NCBI GenBank assembly: GCA_963761755.1 | Contig: CAVXIC010000028.1 | Location: 1-64,000, forward strand | Reading direction: 5' to 3' | DNA length: 64,000 bases | Source of the DNA: CAJXVA01 sp963761755 | GTDB taxonomy: Bacteria > Myxococcota_A > Polyangia > Nannocystales > Nannocystaceae | Shown: piece after piece, positions 48,103-57,792 of the stretch | Numbering within the stretch: position 1 is the first letter of the stretch | How the letters are laid out: every line of letters starts with the position of its first letter | Made by a program: the position numbers and the translations under genes | Notes under the pieces: model-generated | Database searches by the model: none | Told to the model about the DNA's origin: nothing | The model's input: the letters and a program-made list of their open reading frames with translations, nothing else

Positions 48103-48636
48103 TCAGCCCTCGTCGCACGAGCAGCGACAGGGCCCGGGTCCTGCGAGCTCGTCGGTCCCGCAGATCGTCCACGCAGGATCCGCCCCCACGGGAATCCGCT
48201 GGCTGCAGGTGTCGACGACCTCGACCGTTCCATCCCCCAACGCTCGAAACGCGGGGGCGATGAACACGTCGGGGCTCTCCGAGGGGTTCTCGCACCCCGG
48301 TGTGAACTGGCAGTGCGGCGTACTCGGCTCGAACCCATCCAACGCCAAGCACTGGAAAGCCGGTTCGAAGTCGCACGACGCGGCCGATGCGTAGGGACGT
48401 ACTTCGGCCCAGGAGCACGCGTAGTCCCCCGGTGGGACCGCGCCCAGGCACTCGTCCTGGGAGGAGAACTGAGAGCAGTGTGCGGCAGCGTCCTCTGGCG
48501 GCACCTCCGTGCCTGTCGAAGCTCCACCGGACTCTACGCCGGACGGATCGGTCGAGCTGTCGTCGGCGCCCGAGTCGCAAGCGACGGGCGGGATCAGCAG
48601 GAGAAGGGCGAGGCAAGAGCGGCAAGTCAGTCCCAT
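48103..48636 (-). CDS. Cys-rich lipoprotein, unknown
   Basis: 177 aa. I chose the ATG at 48636, which opens the signal MGLTCRSCLALLLLIPPVAC. A Ser/Thr/Gly/Glu linker follows to about residue 45. The domain has about 12 Cys (AAHCSQFSSQDECLGAVPPG, ASCDFEPAFQCLALD, GPCRCSCDEG at the end), so it is a disulfide-stabilised exported protein. I recognise no family. Its start overlaps the end of the protease remnant at 48627 by ten bases. Confidence 0.65.
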   Translation of the reverse strand: MGLTCRSCLALLLLIPPVACDSGADDSSTDPSGVESGGASTGTEVPPEDAAAHCSQFSSQDECLGAVPPGDYACSWAEVRPYASAASCDFEPAFQCLALDGFEPSTPHCQFTPGCENPSESPDVFIAPAFRALGDGTVEVVDTCSQRIPVGADPAWTICGTDELAGPGPCRCSCDEG

Positions 48637-49110
48637 ACGGATTTCCAGTAGGCCAGCATCGAAGAGATGTCCGGTGTTATTCGTGTCACCCCATTCGGGT
48701 GCGTGTTGCTTGAGCATGGGAACGCCGTTGTGTTGTTGCATTCGGCGAGGGAGTAGACGCCCAGTGCAATTGCCTCGGAGCTAATAGGTGTATCCTCTGA
48801 GTAGAATGCAGAGCCACTCTGGCCTGCGCTGCCATCGCATGAAACGTCGAAGGTGCAGTACCAGTTGTCTGCTCGGCAGTCATCGTTGCCGAACTGGGCT
48901 GCGCCGCACACTTGAGTCGTCCCGTAGAGAGCATTCTGTGTGCATGTTGGGTTGGGCACGGCGGTCGCGAACCAGCCTGTGGCTGAGCATGCTGGGTAGC
49001 CACGCATCCAAATCGTGTAGCCTTCGGTCGCGGACACCCACGTGCAATCGAGGGGCGCTGGCGCGGGTACCGCGGGTACCTCCGGGTACCTCCACCACGA
49101 ATGAGTGGAG
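48627..49110 (-). pseudogene. trypsin/V8-like serine protease, C-terminal remnant
   Basis: The frame from about 49110 reads HSWWRYPEVPAVPAPAPL, DCTWVSATEGYTIW and then the C-terminal half of a chymotrypsin-fold protease. DVSCDGSAGQSGSAFY carries the nucleophile Ser in the GxSGS box, and ISSEAIALGVYSLAECNN is the following strand. The His and Asp parts of the triad and the signal peptide are missing, and no start codon opens the frame upstream of 49037. So only the last domain half survives. Codon use is lower in GC than in the core genes. Confidence 0.5.
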
Positions 49111-49607
49111 CAGAAGGAGCAGGAGCCGTCAATGGAGCTGTCCGCGCGCAGAAGCAGGCGCGACGATGGGAGGGGCGGATGCAGGCGCGAGCTGAGGTGC
49201 GTCGCGCGTTTAGGCGAAATGAAGTGTGAAAAAGCCCGGATGGAGGAGTAGGACGGGCGGTAGGAGAGGGTGGGAGGTGCGCGGGGGGGCGCGGGGAGCT
49301 ACAACCGGATGTCGAGCAAAGCAGGGCTCAGGGAGAGCAGAGCGATTTCAGGGGAAAACGCGCGGCCAGAGGGGACCGCAGACGGATCAGCTTCTCGGGA
49401 TATTGGTAAGGCCCGTAATTGTTCGAGCAATTGCTGGTCGTCACCTCCAGCCCAAAGGTGTGGTGATAGGCTCGCACCAGATGGTCTGACGCGGGGCGGA
49501 TCCAATCCTGAGCTGAGCTAGCAATTGAAATAATTGCGCTCCGTCGGCGACACAGGGCGGCAGTTGCGGTTTCTCGAGAACGGCACCATGCTGTTGGCGG
49601 AGGCTCG
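49111..49607. other. intergenic, lower GC, with short inverted repeats
   Basis: No gene is supported. AATTGTTCGAGCAATT (around 49417-49432) and GCAATTGAAATAATTGC (around 49521-49537) are short inverted repeats built on the same GCAATT arm; the second lies about 70 bases before the transposase-like gene. They could be ends of the decayed mobile element or stem-loops. Confidence 0.3.
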
Positions 49608-50723
49608 ATGACGAAGAAACGCAACCGCGGTGGGACCAAAGGGAACAGTGGATCCAGGCCAGACGGAGAGGAGGAGAAGCAGGACGAGGTCGTCGACCGG
49701 ATGGCCGAGATGATGCGGCGCGAACTCGATGAGACACTCGGACCGGACGCGACCTACGAGCAGCGACGCGACTTCGAGGCGGAGCTAATGCGCAAAGTCC
49801 TGCGGAAGCGGGAGGACGAAGACCTCGAGGAGTCTGCGACGAACGCGGTCGAGGTCGAGGTCGACGACAAGCGCTACCGGAGGCTGAGGCAGCGCTCGTC
49901 GGCGACGTACCACGGACGCTGGGGGCCTCACACGCTCCACGAACCGCTCTATCGAGAAGTCGGCGTCCGCAATGGGCCGACGCTCAAACCCGTGGAGCTG
50001 AGTGGGATTGTTGGCGGGCGACTGACCCCCGACCTCGCTCGTATCGCTGGGGAACTCGGCGCGGACGAGGACAGTCGACAACTCGAGCGGATCCTGACCG
50101 TGGTGGGACTGCGACCACCGAGTCGAGCCGTGCTGGAGAAACGGCTCGGCATGGTGGCCCGTGAGCTCTCCGAGCGGATCGAAGAACTCGAAGCCGAGTC
50201 GCGGGTCGTTGAAGAGGTGCCCGAGGACATCGCGTCGGTCAGTTGTGGTCTCGATCGGTTCGCGGTTCGGATGGCCGAGCCCGCATCGACGCCGCCCGCC
50301 GAAACACGGGCGCAACCACGACGAAAGACACCCTATGTTCGAGCGGTCCCTCCGCCGCAGGAGCATCGTTGGCGTATGGCGTGGGTTGGAAGCATGACGA
50401 CATACAACAGCTTGGGGGAGGAGTTGCGAACGTGGAAATATGCCGCCAATGCAGGAGCCGCTCCAGGCGCACTGGCCAAGCGAGTTGCCGCCGACGCGGC
50501 TCGGGTGCTGGAGACGAAACCCAAGACGCCAGTGCACGTCGTTCAGGACGGAGCGCCCGAACTTCGAGTGCTGCCCGAGATACTTGCGCACTCCGTGCCG
50601 GAGGAGACGACAGTCCGAACGCTCATCGATACGCATCCAACCTGCGTCCGATCTACTTCCGCCGTGCAAGGACAGTGGGATGGGACGTGGACCCAATCCA
50701 GATCGTCTACAAGAGCCCCGTGA
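49608..50723 (+). mobile_element. ISKra4-type transposase, truncated
   Basis: The frame of 371 codons has an acidic, charged N-terminus and then DKRYRRLRQRSSATYHGRWG, TLHEPLYREVGVRNGPTLKP, LERILTVVGLRPPSRAVLEK and VSCGLDRFAVRMAEP. This order matches the N-terminal and first catalytic region of ISKra4-family transposases (the SLDR..V.M.EP block). RMAWVGSMTTYNSLGEE and HVVQDGAPELR follow as in the family. The frame ends early after VRTLIDTHP in unrelated sequence, so the C-terminal third with the last catalytic acid is missing. No terminal inverted repeats or target duplication can be paired. It is an inactive remnant. Confidence 0.65.
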
Positions 50724-50770
50724 CCAACGAGGAGTTCGAGTTCTTCATCGGCGCGACGAGCTGGGAGTAG
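50681..50770 (+). pseudogene. 3' coding fragment beside the transposase remnant
   Basis: In another frame, directly at the point where the transposase sequence becomes meaningless, about 28 codons read WDVDPIQIVYKSPVTNEEFE then FFIGATSWE and stop. It may be the tail of the gene the element inserted into. The host gene cannot be named. Confidence 0.25.
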
Positions 50771-50776
50771 ACACCG

Positions 50777-51907
50777 ATGAAGTACTGGCCCCTCGCATGC
50801 TTCGCCTTTGGTCTCGCCGCATGCGAGCACCCCCAGTGGGTCCCTCCGGGAGAAACGGTGTTCCTGGGCGTATTCACGGAGTTCCGAGTCACAGACGACG
50901 CTCCGAGATATTGCGAGGGCGTGCCCGAGTACCTGGACCGCTACGCCGGAGCGCTTCACGATGAGCTGCAGGTAGACTTCGACGGAGACTTGACGATCTA
51001 CGCTCTCGCCAACTCAACCGAAGTTCGCTCATTTGAGCAGGAGGGGCACCTCTTAGCTTTCTCGGCGGAGGAGGGCATCCTTTCCGCTACACCTGTTTTC
51101 GAACACGAACTCGTCCACGCCGTCCAAACCCGATCCTACGGCAACCAGTACTTGCTGACAGAAGGACTCGCAGAGCTCTTCGGAGGAGATGCCCGAACAC
51201 CCGATCGCGTGCTGACCGACGGAACAGCGCAAGAGCTCGCCGAGCACGTCGAAGAAGAAGAGGGCATCCGCGGATACGCCTATGGGGATGCAGGTCGATT
51301 TGTCGCGTATGTCGACCGCCGATTCGGACGAGAAACCCTCCTCCGCCTGCTTACAAGCGCTTCTCGAGACGATGTGACCGTCGAGCAGTTTTCCGCGAGA
51401 GTCCAAGACGCGACAGGGGTCGCCTGGGATGAGATCGCCAGCGAGTTCGACAGGTCGGAAGTCTGCGTACAGCACGAATACTGGAATGCATCCCCCGCCT
51501 GTGCTGCAGCAGAGCCCCTGAGCCTCTGCGACGGCACCGAAGATGCTTGGCACACCGTTGAACTCGACTGCTCAGCGCCCGACGTCCTCGGGGAACGGGA
51601 CGACTTCACAGGCGAAACGGGACCAGAGGTCTGGACGTACAGAACCGTGACCTTCGACAAGCCTGGCCGCTACGGCATGTTCATTCTCGGCCAATGGGGG
51701 GCAGAGTCCGTCGGATACCTCGACCTTAAACGCTGCAGCGGCGGTTGTGGCTCATTTCTGCAACGGTTCAGCGTGCCGACAGGACCATCGGTCGCGGAAG
51801 ACTTCGAGATTGAGGAGCCCGGAGACTACCTCCTCAAAATCGCCCGCCCGGTGGGCGCGCAGAATCGGCTTGAGTTCCAGGTCGTCGGGACCTGCAGCGC
51901 GACGTGA
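50777..51907 (+). CDS. lipoprotein gluzincin-type metallopeptidase
   Basis: 376 aa. The ATG at 50777 starts the signal MKYWPLACFAFGLAAC. The zinc site is His110-Glu111-x2-His114 (HELVHAVQT), with Glu129 in LLTEGLAELF as third ligand, a gluzincin spacing. The C-terminal 110 residues, with Cys-rich turns and EPGDYLLKI, form a separate beta-sandwich (pre-peptidase C-like) domain. It is probably a surface protease. GC at third positions is lower than in flanking genes, as for the other genes of this patch. Confidence 0.75.
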   Translation: MKYWPLACFAFGLAACEHPQWVPPGETVFLGVFTEFRVTDDAPRYCEGVPEYLDRYAGALHDELQVDFDGDLTIYALANSTEVRSFEQEGHLLAFSAEEGILSATPVFEHELVHAVQTRSYGNQYLLTEGLAELFGGDARTPDRVLTDGTAQELAEHVEEEEGIRGYAYGDAGRFVAYVDRRFGRETLLRLLTSASRDDVTVEQFSARVQDATGVAWDEIASEFDRSEVCVQHEYWNASPACAAAEPLSLCDGTEDAWHTVELDCSAPDVLGERDDFTGETGPEVWTYRTVTFDKPGRYGMFILGQWGAESVGYLDLKRCSGGCGSFLQRFSVPTGPSVAEDFEIEEPGDYLLKIARPVGAQNRLEFQVVGTCSAT

Positions 51908-51949
51908 AGCGGCCTCTCTTCTAGCGTGCGCCTGGCGCAGGCTGGGCTC

Positions 51950-52010
51950 ATGACGAGCCCACTGACACCTCGCTTGATCGTCACCGACGCCGCGAAGGCG
52001 CTCGAGAACG
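51950..52010 (+). pseudogene. VOC/PhnB N-terminal remnant
   Basis: The ATG at 51950 reads MTSPLTPRLIVTDAAKALE. This is the typical first strand and helix of PhnB-type VOC proteins, where LTPYLIV-DAA-AL-FY is expected. After 19 residues the reading becomes unrelated. This is precisely the part missing from the VOC remnant at 46937. Confidence 0.4.
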
Positions 52011-52146
52011 ACGGATGGGTGGCTGACCCATTCGACCGGGAGTTGCAGCGGGGGGTGGCGCTCGCGCGCACCACCCCCTCTCCCGTCGCGACGGCGTCCG
52101 CAGCCACTTTGGTATCGCCGTGGCCCGTCGGCCCGGGCCGATCGGC

Positions 52147-52677
52147 TCAGCGAAGCTCGTCCGTGCCGAGCTGTTCCTCGCGGCCGATGTCGGGCTGAGT
52201 CCCGGTGAGCACGCCCTTGACGATCTCGAAGAGCGCCACCGGCCGGGAGTGCTTGGCCTTCATGTAGTGGGCCGTCGTGGCCTCCACCAGGATGAGCGCG
52301 AGCCGCGGGTCCTGGGGCCCACCGTCCTTGGCACCACCTTCGTCCGGGAACCAAGCTTTCCAGTCGGGCTCGTAGAGCGACTCGATCTTCTCGCGATCCT
52401 GGGTGATCCGAGCGCGTCCGCTCACCGAGACCCACTCCATGGTCTTGCCGTTCAAGTACGACACGCTAACCTCGGGGTTCCGCTCGATCTCGTCGACCTT
52501 GTGGGTCTCGACGCTGGTGACGAACCAGAGGTCCGCCTCGGGTCCGCGATCCTGCGTGGCCATCGGCCGGGTCACCAGCATGCCGTCCGAACGACGGGTG
52601 GTCAGCATCGCAATCTCCATGTCGTCGACCAACTCGTAGAGTTCGTCGAGCTTCTTGTCGGTGGGGGTCTCGGTCAT
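52147..52677 (-). CDS. pyridoxamine-5'-phosphate-oxidase-fold (general stress protein 26-like) protein
   Basis: 176 aa. The split-barrel pattern of the GSP26 branch is present: MEIAMLTTRRSDGMLVTRPM, ADLWFVTSVETHKVDEIERN, PEVSVSYLN, WVSVSGRARITQDREKIESL and WKAWFPDEG. These small proteins bind FMN or similar flavins as dimers and are often stress-induced. The C-terminal 30 residues are charged. It stands alone between lower-GC genes and the kinase. Confidence 0.85.
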   Translation of the reverse strand: MTETPTDKKLDELYELVDDMEIAMLTTRRSDGMLVTRPMATQDRGPEADLWFVTSVETHKVDEIERNPEVSVSYLNGKTMEWVSVSGRARITQDREKIESLYEPDWKAWFPDEGGAKDGGPQDPRLALILVEATTAHYMKAKHSRPVALFEIVKGVLTGTQPDIGREEQLGTDELR

Positions 52678-52837
52678 GGCGTCTTCCTCTCGGTCTTCGG
52701 CCGGTCTAGGGCGAATTCATCGCCCGTCAAGGGCGCGACTCGACGCGACGAACCGGGTGGAGAACTCGCTCGACAGCGCTGCGGCGGCCCGACGGCGCAT
52801 CCACCGGCAGCCGCCGGTAGCGTAGACTTGCACCGGC

Positions 52838-55735
52838 GTGGCTTCGCAGGACGAGCTGGAGACGGTTCAGGGCCCGTCCGAGGACCTCGGCAGCACGCTT
52901 GCCGGCGACTCCGGCCCTGGGTCTCTCGAGAGCAGCGGCGTGCGACGTGGGGAGTCGGTCGGGCGCTACGTCGTGCTCGACCGGCTCGGCGCGGGGGGGA
53001 TGGGCGTGGTCATGGTCGCCTACGATCCGGAGCTCAACCGGAAGGTGGCGCTCAAGCTGCTCCGGGGCGCGGTCGGGTCGCGCAACAGCAGCAGCAACGC
53101 GCGTCTGATGCGGGAAGCCCAGTCGCTCGCCCGGCTCGTGCATCCCAACGTGGTCTCGGTGTTCGACGTGGGGATGTTCGGGGACTCGGTGTTCGTCGCC
53201 ATGGAGTACGTCGAAGGCACCACGCTCGGCGATCGCATGGAGACCTGGCGGGCCGAGCCCCCGCCGTGGAGCGAGGTCGTCCGTGTCTTCCTGGAGGCGG
53301 GCCGCGGGCTGGCAGCGGCGCACGACGTGGGAATCGTGCACCGAGATTTCAAGCCAGCCAACACCATGGTCGCGCGCGACGGCCGGGTGCTGGTGCTCGA
53401 CTTTGGGCTGGCCCAGGAATCGGGGCAGGAGACGGCCTCCCACGGTGGCCGCGGTCGGTCGTCGATCTCCGATGCTCGCCTGACCCAAACCGGCGCGATC
53501 CTCGGCACGCCGGCGTACATGTCACCCGAGCAGCTGCGTCGAGAACGTGTCGATGCGGCCTCGGACCAGTTCTCGTTCTGCGTCGCGCTCTACGAAGGCC
53601 TGCATGGCAAGCGACCGTTCGAAGGTGACTCACTCGCAACGCTGACCGACAGCGTGCTCTCGGGGAAGATCGAGCGCACCCAGGCCCGCGAGGACGTGCC
53701 GGCCCATGTACAGGACGCGGTGCTCAAAGGTCTCCGGCCCAAGCCCGAAGAGCGTTTCGCGTCGATGCGCGACCTGCTCGATGCGCTTCAGCCTGCCCCC
53801 GCCATCGGTCTCGCCCCGTGGCTGTGGGTGGGCACCGGCGTGGTGGTGGCGGCGGGTGTCATGGGGACCCTCTGGTGGGTGACGCAGCGCGCCGCCGACG
53901 AGTGTCGAGGCGTCACCGAGGCTGCCTTCGCGACCTGGAACCCCGAGAAGGCGACGCAGCTCGCCGAGCGTTTCGAGGCGGTGCAAGGCGCCTTCGGTGC
54001 CGAGGTGGCGCCGCTGGTCGTCGGCAAGCTCGACACGTACACCCAGCGCTGGACGAGCGGCCGACGTGGCATCTGCGAGGCGGAAGCGACGGACTCCGGA
54101 GGGGAACTCGTGCGGCTCTCCCAAGCGCTTTGCTACGAGCGCAGCCTTTCGGCCCTCGATGGCTGGGTCACGCTCGCGCTCGACGCAGATGCCGCGGTCG
54201 TCTTCCGGGCTGCTGAATCCGTGAGTCGACTGCCCGACCTCACGGAGTGCGCGTCGACCGAGATCGAGCCGCATCGCGCCGAGATGCTCGAAGACCCCGT
54301 CCAGCGCGCCCAGTGGCAGCGAATCGAAGGGGAACTCGAGCGCGCGCTGGCGAAGGCGGAGCTGGGCGAGATGGAGGTGGTCGGGCCCACGTTGCAAGGG
54401 GCGCTCGCGGCTGCCGAGGAACTCGGGGCTCCCGCGCTCGAAAGCCGCGCCTGGCGGCAACTCTCGCGCCTCATCGTCAACACCGGCGGGGATTCCGAAG
54501 AGGCGCTGGTGGCCGCTCGCAATGCGGTGCTTCGAGCCGAGGTCAGTGCAGACGACGACCAGCTGATCGCCGGGCTTCGCAACCTCACCTTCTTGGTCGC
54601 AATGCATGCCGGGCAATTCGACGAAGCCAAGGCGGTGCTCGCCCGCCTCGACGCGATCATCGCCCGAAACGGCGACCGCCCCGTGCTGCGCAAGGCCTCG
54701 GCGGTGCTGCACGGCAAGATCTCTCAACGTGCGCGTGACTGGGACGCAGCGATGACCGCGTACGAAGAGGCGCTCGCAATCCAAGACGAACACGCCCTCC
54801 CCTTCGATCCTGACGACATTGGGCTCTACAACGGTTTGGCGCAGACGCGCGCGAAGCTCCACCGTTACGACGAAGCGGAGCACGCAGCCAGACGCGCGCT
54901 CGAGCTGGGTGCCGAACACCTTGGCCAGGGCCATCCGAGCAACGCCCTCACGGAGTTCTCGTTCGCACGCATCGAGGAGGGCCGCGGAGACGAAGCCTCC
55001 GCGTTGGCGGCGTATCGGAGGGCCGAGGCGATCTTCCAAGCGCGCTATCCCCAAGGTCACCGCAACCTCCCCGGCATTCGCAACGAGATCGGTCGCAAGC
55101 TTCGCGCGCTGGGCCGGACGGACGAGGCGATCCAGGTCCTCGAGGCGGGGCTCGAGTCGATGCAGGCAGTCGCCGGTCCCGACGACCTCGACGTGTCCTC
55201 GTTCCACACGAACCTTGGCCTGGTGAAGGCCGATCAGGGAAGCTTTGACGCGGCGCTCGAGCATCTGCGCGCTTCCCTGAGGATCAGCCGATCGTCCCTC
55301 GGCGAGTCGTCGGAGTCGGCGTTCTACGGGGCGATGAACCTTGGCGAAGTCCTCGTCGCGGCCGGAAGGCTCGAAGAGGCCGCGTCGGTCTACGAAGAGG
55401 CCGACCGGTGGCGCCTCGAACACGCCGGAACCGACGATCCTCTTCGAGCCGAGGTGTTCAAGGGCCGGGGGGAGATCGCCTACGCCCAAGGCTCCCTCGA
55501 GACCGCCGACGAACAGCTGTCCCGCGCCGTCGAGCTGACGAGCCCGGAGGTCGAGTCGTTCGTTCGCGGACAGACCTACTTCTCCCTCGCCAAGGTGCGC
55601 TGGGACCTCGGGCGGAAAGAAGAAGCACGCGAGCTGGCCGCAAAGGCGATCACGCACTGGGAGGACGGGCCGCGCGCGGAGCAAACCGGCGTCACGGAGG
55701 CACGGGCCTGGCTCGCGAATCGACCGAAGGACTGA
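52838..55735 (+). CDS. transmembrane Ser/Thr protein kinase with TPR region
   Basis: 965 aa from the GTG at 52838. The kinase domain has LGAGGMGVVM (51-59), Lys73 in VALKLL, catalytic Asp170 in HRDFKPAN, DFG in LDFGLAQ and GTPAYMSPEQ. One membrane segment follows (WLWVGTGVVVAAGVMGTLWW, about 330). The long C-terminal part has many TPR-like helices (YNGLAQTRAKLHRYDEAEHA, TNLGLVKADQGSFDAALEHL, AMNLGEVLVAAGRLEEAASV). Same order and size as the kinase at 40392, which is therefore a paralogue about 9.6 kb away. The signal and target are unknown. Confidence 0.92.
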   Translation: MASQDELETVQGPSEDLGSTLAGDSGPGSLESSGVRRGESVGRYVVLDRLGAGGMGVVMVAYDPELNRKVALKLLRGAVGSRNSSSNARLMREAQSLARLVHPNVVSVFDVGMFGDSVFVAMEYVEGTTLGDRMETWRAEPPPWSEVVRVFLEAGRGLAAAHDVGIVHRDFKPANTMVARDGRVLVLDFGLAQESGQETASHGGRGRSSISDARLTQTGAILGTPAYMSPEQLRRERVDAASDQFSFCVALYEGLHGKRPFEGDSLATLTDSVLSGKIERTQAREDVPAHVQDAVLKGLRPKPEERFASMRDLLDALQPAPAIGLAPWLWVGTGVVVAAGVMGTLWWVTQRAADECRGVTEAAFATWNPEKATQLAERFEAVQGAFGAEVAPLVVGKLDTYTQRWTSGRRGICEAEATDSGGELVRLSQALCYERSLSALDGWVTLALDADAAVVFRAAESVSRLPDLTECASTEIEPHRAEMLEDPVQRAQWQRIEGELERALAKAELGEMEVVGPTLQGALAAAEELGAPALESRAWRQLSRLIVNTGGDSEEALVAARNAVLRAEVSADDDQLIAGLRNLTFLVAMHAGQFDEAKAVLARLDAIIARNGDRPVLRKASAVLHGKISQRARDWDAAMTAYEEALAIQDEHALPFDPDDIGLYNGLAQTRAKLHRYDEAEHAARRALELGAEHLGQGHPSNALTEFSFARIEEGRGDEASALAAYRRAEAIFQARYPQGHRNLPGIRNEIGRKLRALGRTDEAIQVLEAGLESMQAVAGPDDLDVSSFHTNLGLVKADQGSFDAALEHLRASLRISRSSLGESSESAFYGAMNLGEVLVAAGRLEEAASVYEEADRWRLEHAGTDDPLRAEVFKGRGEIAYAQGSLETADEQLSRAVELTSPEVESFVRGQTYFSLAKVRWDLGRKEEARELAAKAITHWEDGPRAEQTGVTEARAWLANRPKD

Positions 55736-56118
55736 GCTGAGTCGTCGGTGTGAACCGGCTCGAGGAGATGTGCCAGAGCAGCTTCATCGGGGCGTCGAGC
55801 GAAGCGTTCGCTCGGGCGTCGGAATCATCCCGCCAGCTGCGCGCGACCGCCCTCGGCCCAGCTCTCGAATGGGGGCTCGTCTGCTTCGTCCGTCGACGGG
55901 GGGCGGAGTCCGAAACTGGGTACGCGATCCCACTTCGGTCGGGGTGACGTCTCGCACTCGCGTCCGCGCTGCCGTTGTCGGCTGACCCCGAGCTGGTGAT
56001 GAAGAAGGGCACGGCACCGGACTGGGGCCCTCGGATGGTCGAGTGAACCCGGGCGCAGGCCTCCGTGCCATGGGTGGGCGTCGTCCTGGGCCTACGCATC
56101 GGGCGTTATCCTCGTCGC
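55736..56118. other. 383-base space without a supported gene
   Basis: A plus-strand GTG at 55750 opens 65 codons (MNRLEEMCQSSFIGASSE) with partly GC-rich third positions, but it ends in sequence without protein character and has no ribosome site. It may be noise or a remnant. Confidence 0.3.
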
Positions 56119-56685
56119 GTGACCCCGCGCAGCTACCGAAGCCTCGAAGTTCCCGTGTCCGGACGGCTCGCGCACCAGCGTCTGCTCGGACGAATTGGAG
56201 TCCTCGAGCACGCGACGATTCGCCGCAGCTCGCTTCGACGGCTCGGATCGCGAAAGCGTCGTCGGTTGGAGACGCCGGCGTACCAGTCACGCATCATCGT
56301 GGAGCTCGTCGGTGTCGGTCCCCTGGGGAAGCGAACGGCCCTGCCGTATCGCGGCGTGAGCCGAGACGACATCGACGGAATCGTGGCGGAGCACGGTGGC
56401 CACCAGACCGAGATCGCCAGCGCCTCCGTTCGGTTTTCCGCGACGGCGGATCGACGACGAGAGTGCAAGCGCTTGCTCGCGCAGCTGCACGCCACCGTGG
56501 CTGGCCGACAAGTCGTGCTCGATGCCCGCGTGATCGAGGTGGAGGGCGATAGCCTCGCGCCGTTCACTCTTCCAGGTCTCGCTCACGGGGCGCCCGATGC
56601 CGTGGCCGATATCGTCGACGTCCTCTCGGCATCCGCACTGGTGCTCCCTTGGGACATGGTCTCGCACTGGCACGACGCCGATTGA
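56119..56685 (+). CDS. hypothetical soluble protein
   Basis: 188 aa from the GTG at 56119; an earlier in-frame ATG at 56065 adds sequence without support. It is Arg-rich in the first 70 residues, followed by IIVELVGVGPLGKRTALPYR, DDIDGIVAEHGGHQTEIASA and DAVADIVDVLSASALVLP. Third positions are GC-rich, so it is likely coding. No signal, no membrane segment, and no family recognised. Confidence 0.5.
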   Translation: MTPRSYRSLEVPVSGRLAHQRLLGRIGVLEHATIRRSSLRRLGSRKRRRLETPAYQSRIIVELVGVGPLGKRTALPYRGVSRDDIDGIVAEHGGHQTEIASASVRFSATADRRRECKRLLAQLHATVAGRQVVLDARVIEVEGDSLAPFTLPGLAHGAPDAVADIVDVLSASALVLPWDMVSHWHDAD

Positions 56686-56865
56686 CCGGGCCGAGGGCGG
56701 CCGAGCTGCATGCGGTCTACGCGCTCGCTTTTGGACCACGGAGGCCTGCAGAAACGACGGAACGCTTCAGCGTTCGAGGAACCACGGTCCTCGCGGCGCT
56801 CGAGGTACGCAGCTGGACAGGCTCCCCCGTCCCGGTCTTGGAACGAGAGCGCGAGGTGTTCCGGA

Positions 56866-57528
56866 TTATCGGCGAGCGGTGGTGCGGCGAGACTCCGCGG
56901 CGCGTCGCTCCAGGTCGGCGGCGCGTCGCTCCAACTTCTCGGCCTTGCGCGCCTGTCGGGTCTCGCGCCGGGCCTCTCGCTCGGCGTGACGGTCTCGGCG
57001 GGGTGCGTCGTCGTGGCCGGACTCGGCCTGCATCACGAACACGGCGGAGTCGTTTCCGTCGTCGAGCTCGATTCGAAGCTCCATCGCCTCGTAGCCCGCG
57101 TGCGCACGCCGGCCGGAGGCGTCTCGCTCCGCCTGGGCCGCGATCATGGCGAGCTGCTCGGGGCTGGGTGCTCGCTGGCCCTCGCGGCGAGCGTCCCGGA
57201 ACGCGACCCGCACCCGCCGCTTGGCCTCGCGACGCGCTCGGGCGGTCTCCCGCTTGGCGTGCCGCTGCTCCTTGGGCGTGCGCGCTGCCTCCTCCGACGA
57301 CCCGGTCCCCTCGACGAACGACAGGCGGATCGAACCGTCGGGTCCACGACCGACCAGCTCGAAGCTCGTGTCGTCGACCACGACGGTCGCGGTCGACGCT
57401 CCATGCATGTCATGGCCGCGGCCGCGGTGTCCCGGGTGCCGATCGCAAGCGCTCGCGCCCGACGGGGTGAACGCGACGACCGAGAGCACGAGGGTCGTCG
57501 CGAGCCAGTGGAGCGAAGTCACAGCCAT
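56866..57528 (-). CDS. secreted, highly charged protein
   Basis: 220 aa. I chose the ATG at 57528, which opens a signal peptide (SLHWLATTLVLSVVAF, cleavage after GASA). The mature part begins with a His/Arg/Asp-rich stretch (CDRHPGHRGRGHDMHGAS) that may bind metal. It continues with a helical region rich in Arg, Glu and Ala (EEAARTPKEQRHAKRETARA) and ends almost entirely in charged helix (LERRAADLERRAAESRR). The periplasmic, helical, charged character recalls CpxP/Spy-like chaperones, but their LTxxQ motif is absent. Confidence 0.6.
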   Translation of the reverse strand: MAVTSLHWLATTLVLSVVAFTPSGASACDRHPGHRGRGHDMHGASTATVVVDDTSFELVGRGPDGSIRLSFVEGTGSSEEAARTPKEQRHAKRETARARREAKRRVRVAFRDARREGQRAPSPEQLAMIAAQAERDASGRRAHAGYEAMELRIELDDGNDSAVFVMQAESGHDDAPRRDRHAEREARRETRQARKAEKLERRAADLERRAAESRRTTARR

Positions 57529-57539
57529 CCTTTGCTCGT

Positions 57540-57770
57540 ACGCTCTCCGCGAGCATCGCGTCAATGCGACCGCGTCGTACACCCGGCGACAGACCGTCTT
57601 GCTGCCGTCGCCCAACTGGTGCAAGAGAGTCGCCAGCGCGCACCGGCCTTGCGCCACGCGAGGCCGAGATCGGGAAGCCGTGCGGCGAGACGGATATCCC
57701 CGACCGCGGCGATCAAACCCTCGACGACGCCGCGGTTCGAGCGCTGCTCCGCACTGGCCGTGGAACGCTT
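57540..57770 (-). pseudogene. frameshifted coding remnant, unidentified
   Basis: Minus-strand reading VVEGLIAAVGDIRLAARLPD, LGLAWRKAG in one frame and ALATLLHQLGDGSKTVCRRV, YDAVALTR in the next have GC-rich third positions and look like one helical protein with a frame break near 57640. No start or domain can be assigned. The fragment separates the secreted protein gene from the bactofilin promoter. Confidence 0.3.
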
Positions 57771-57792
57771 TCGGATGACACAAAATAAGTAT

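Noticed and set aside
49068..49095. GGGTACC repeated three times, considered as a regulatory repeat
   Set aside because: It encodes a Val-Pro-Ala type linker in the protease remnant; spacing and frame fit protein-level repetition.
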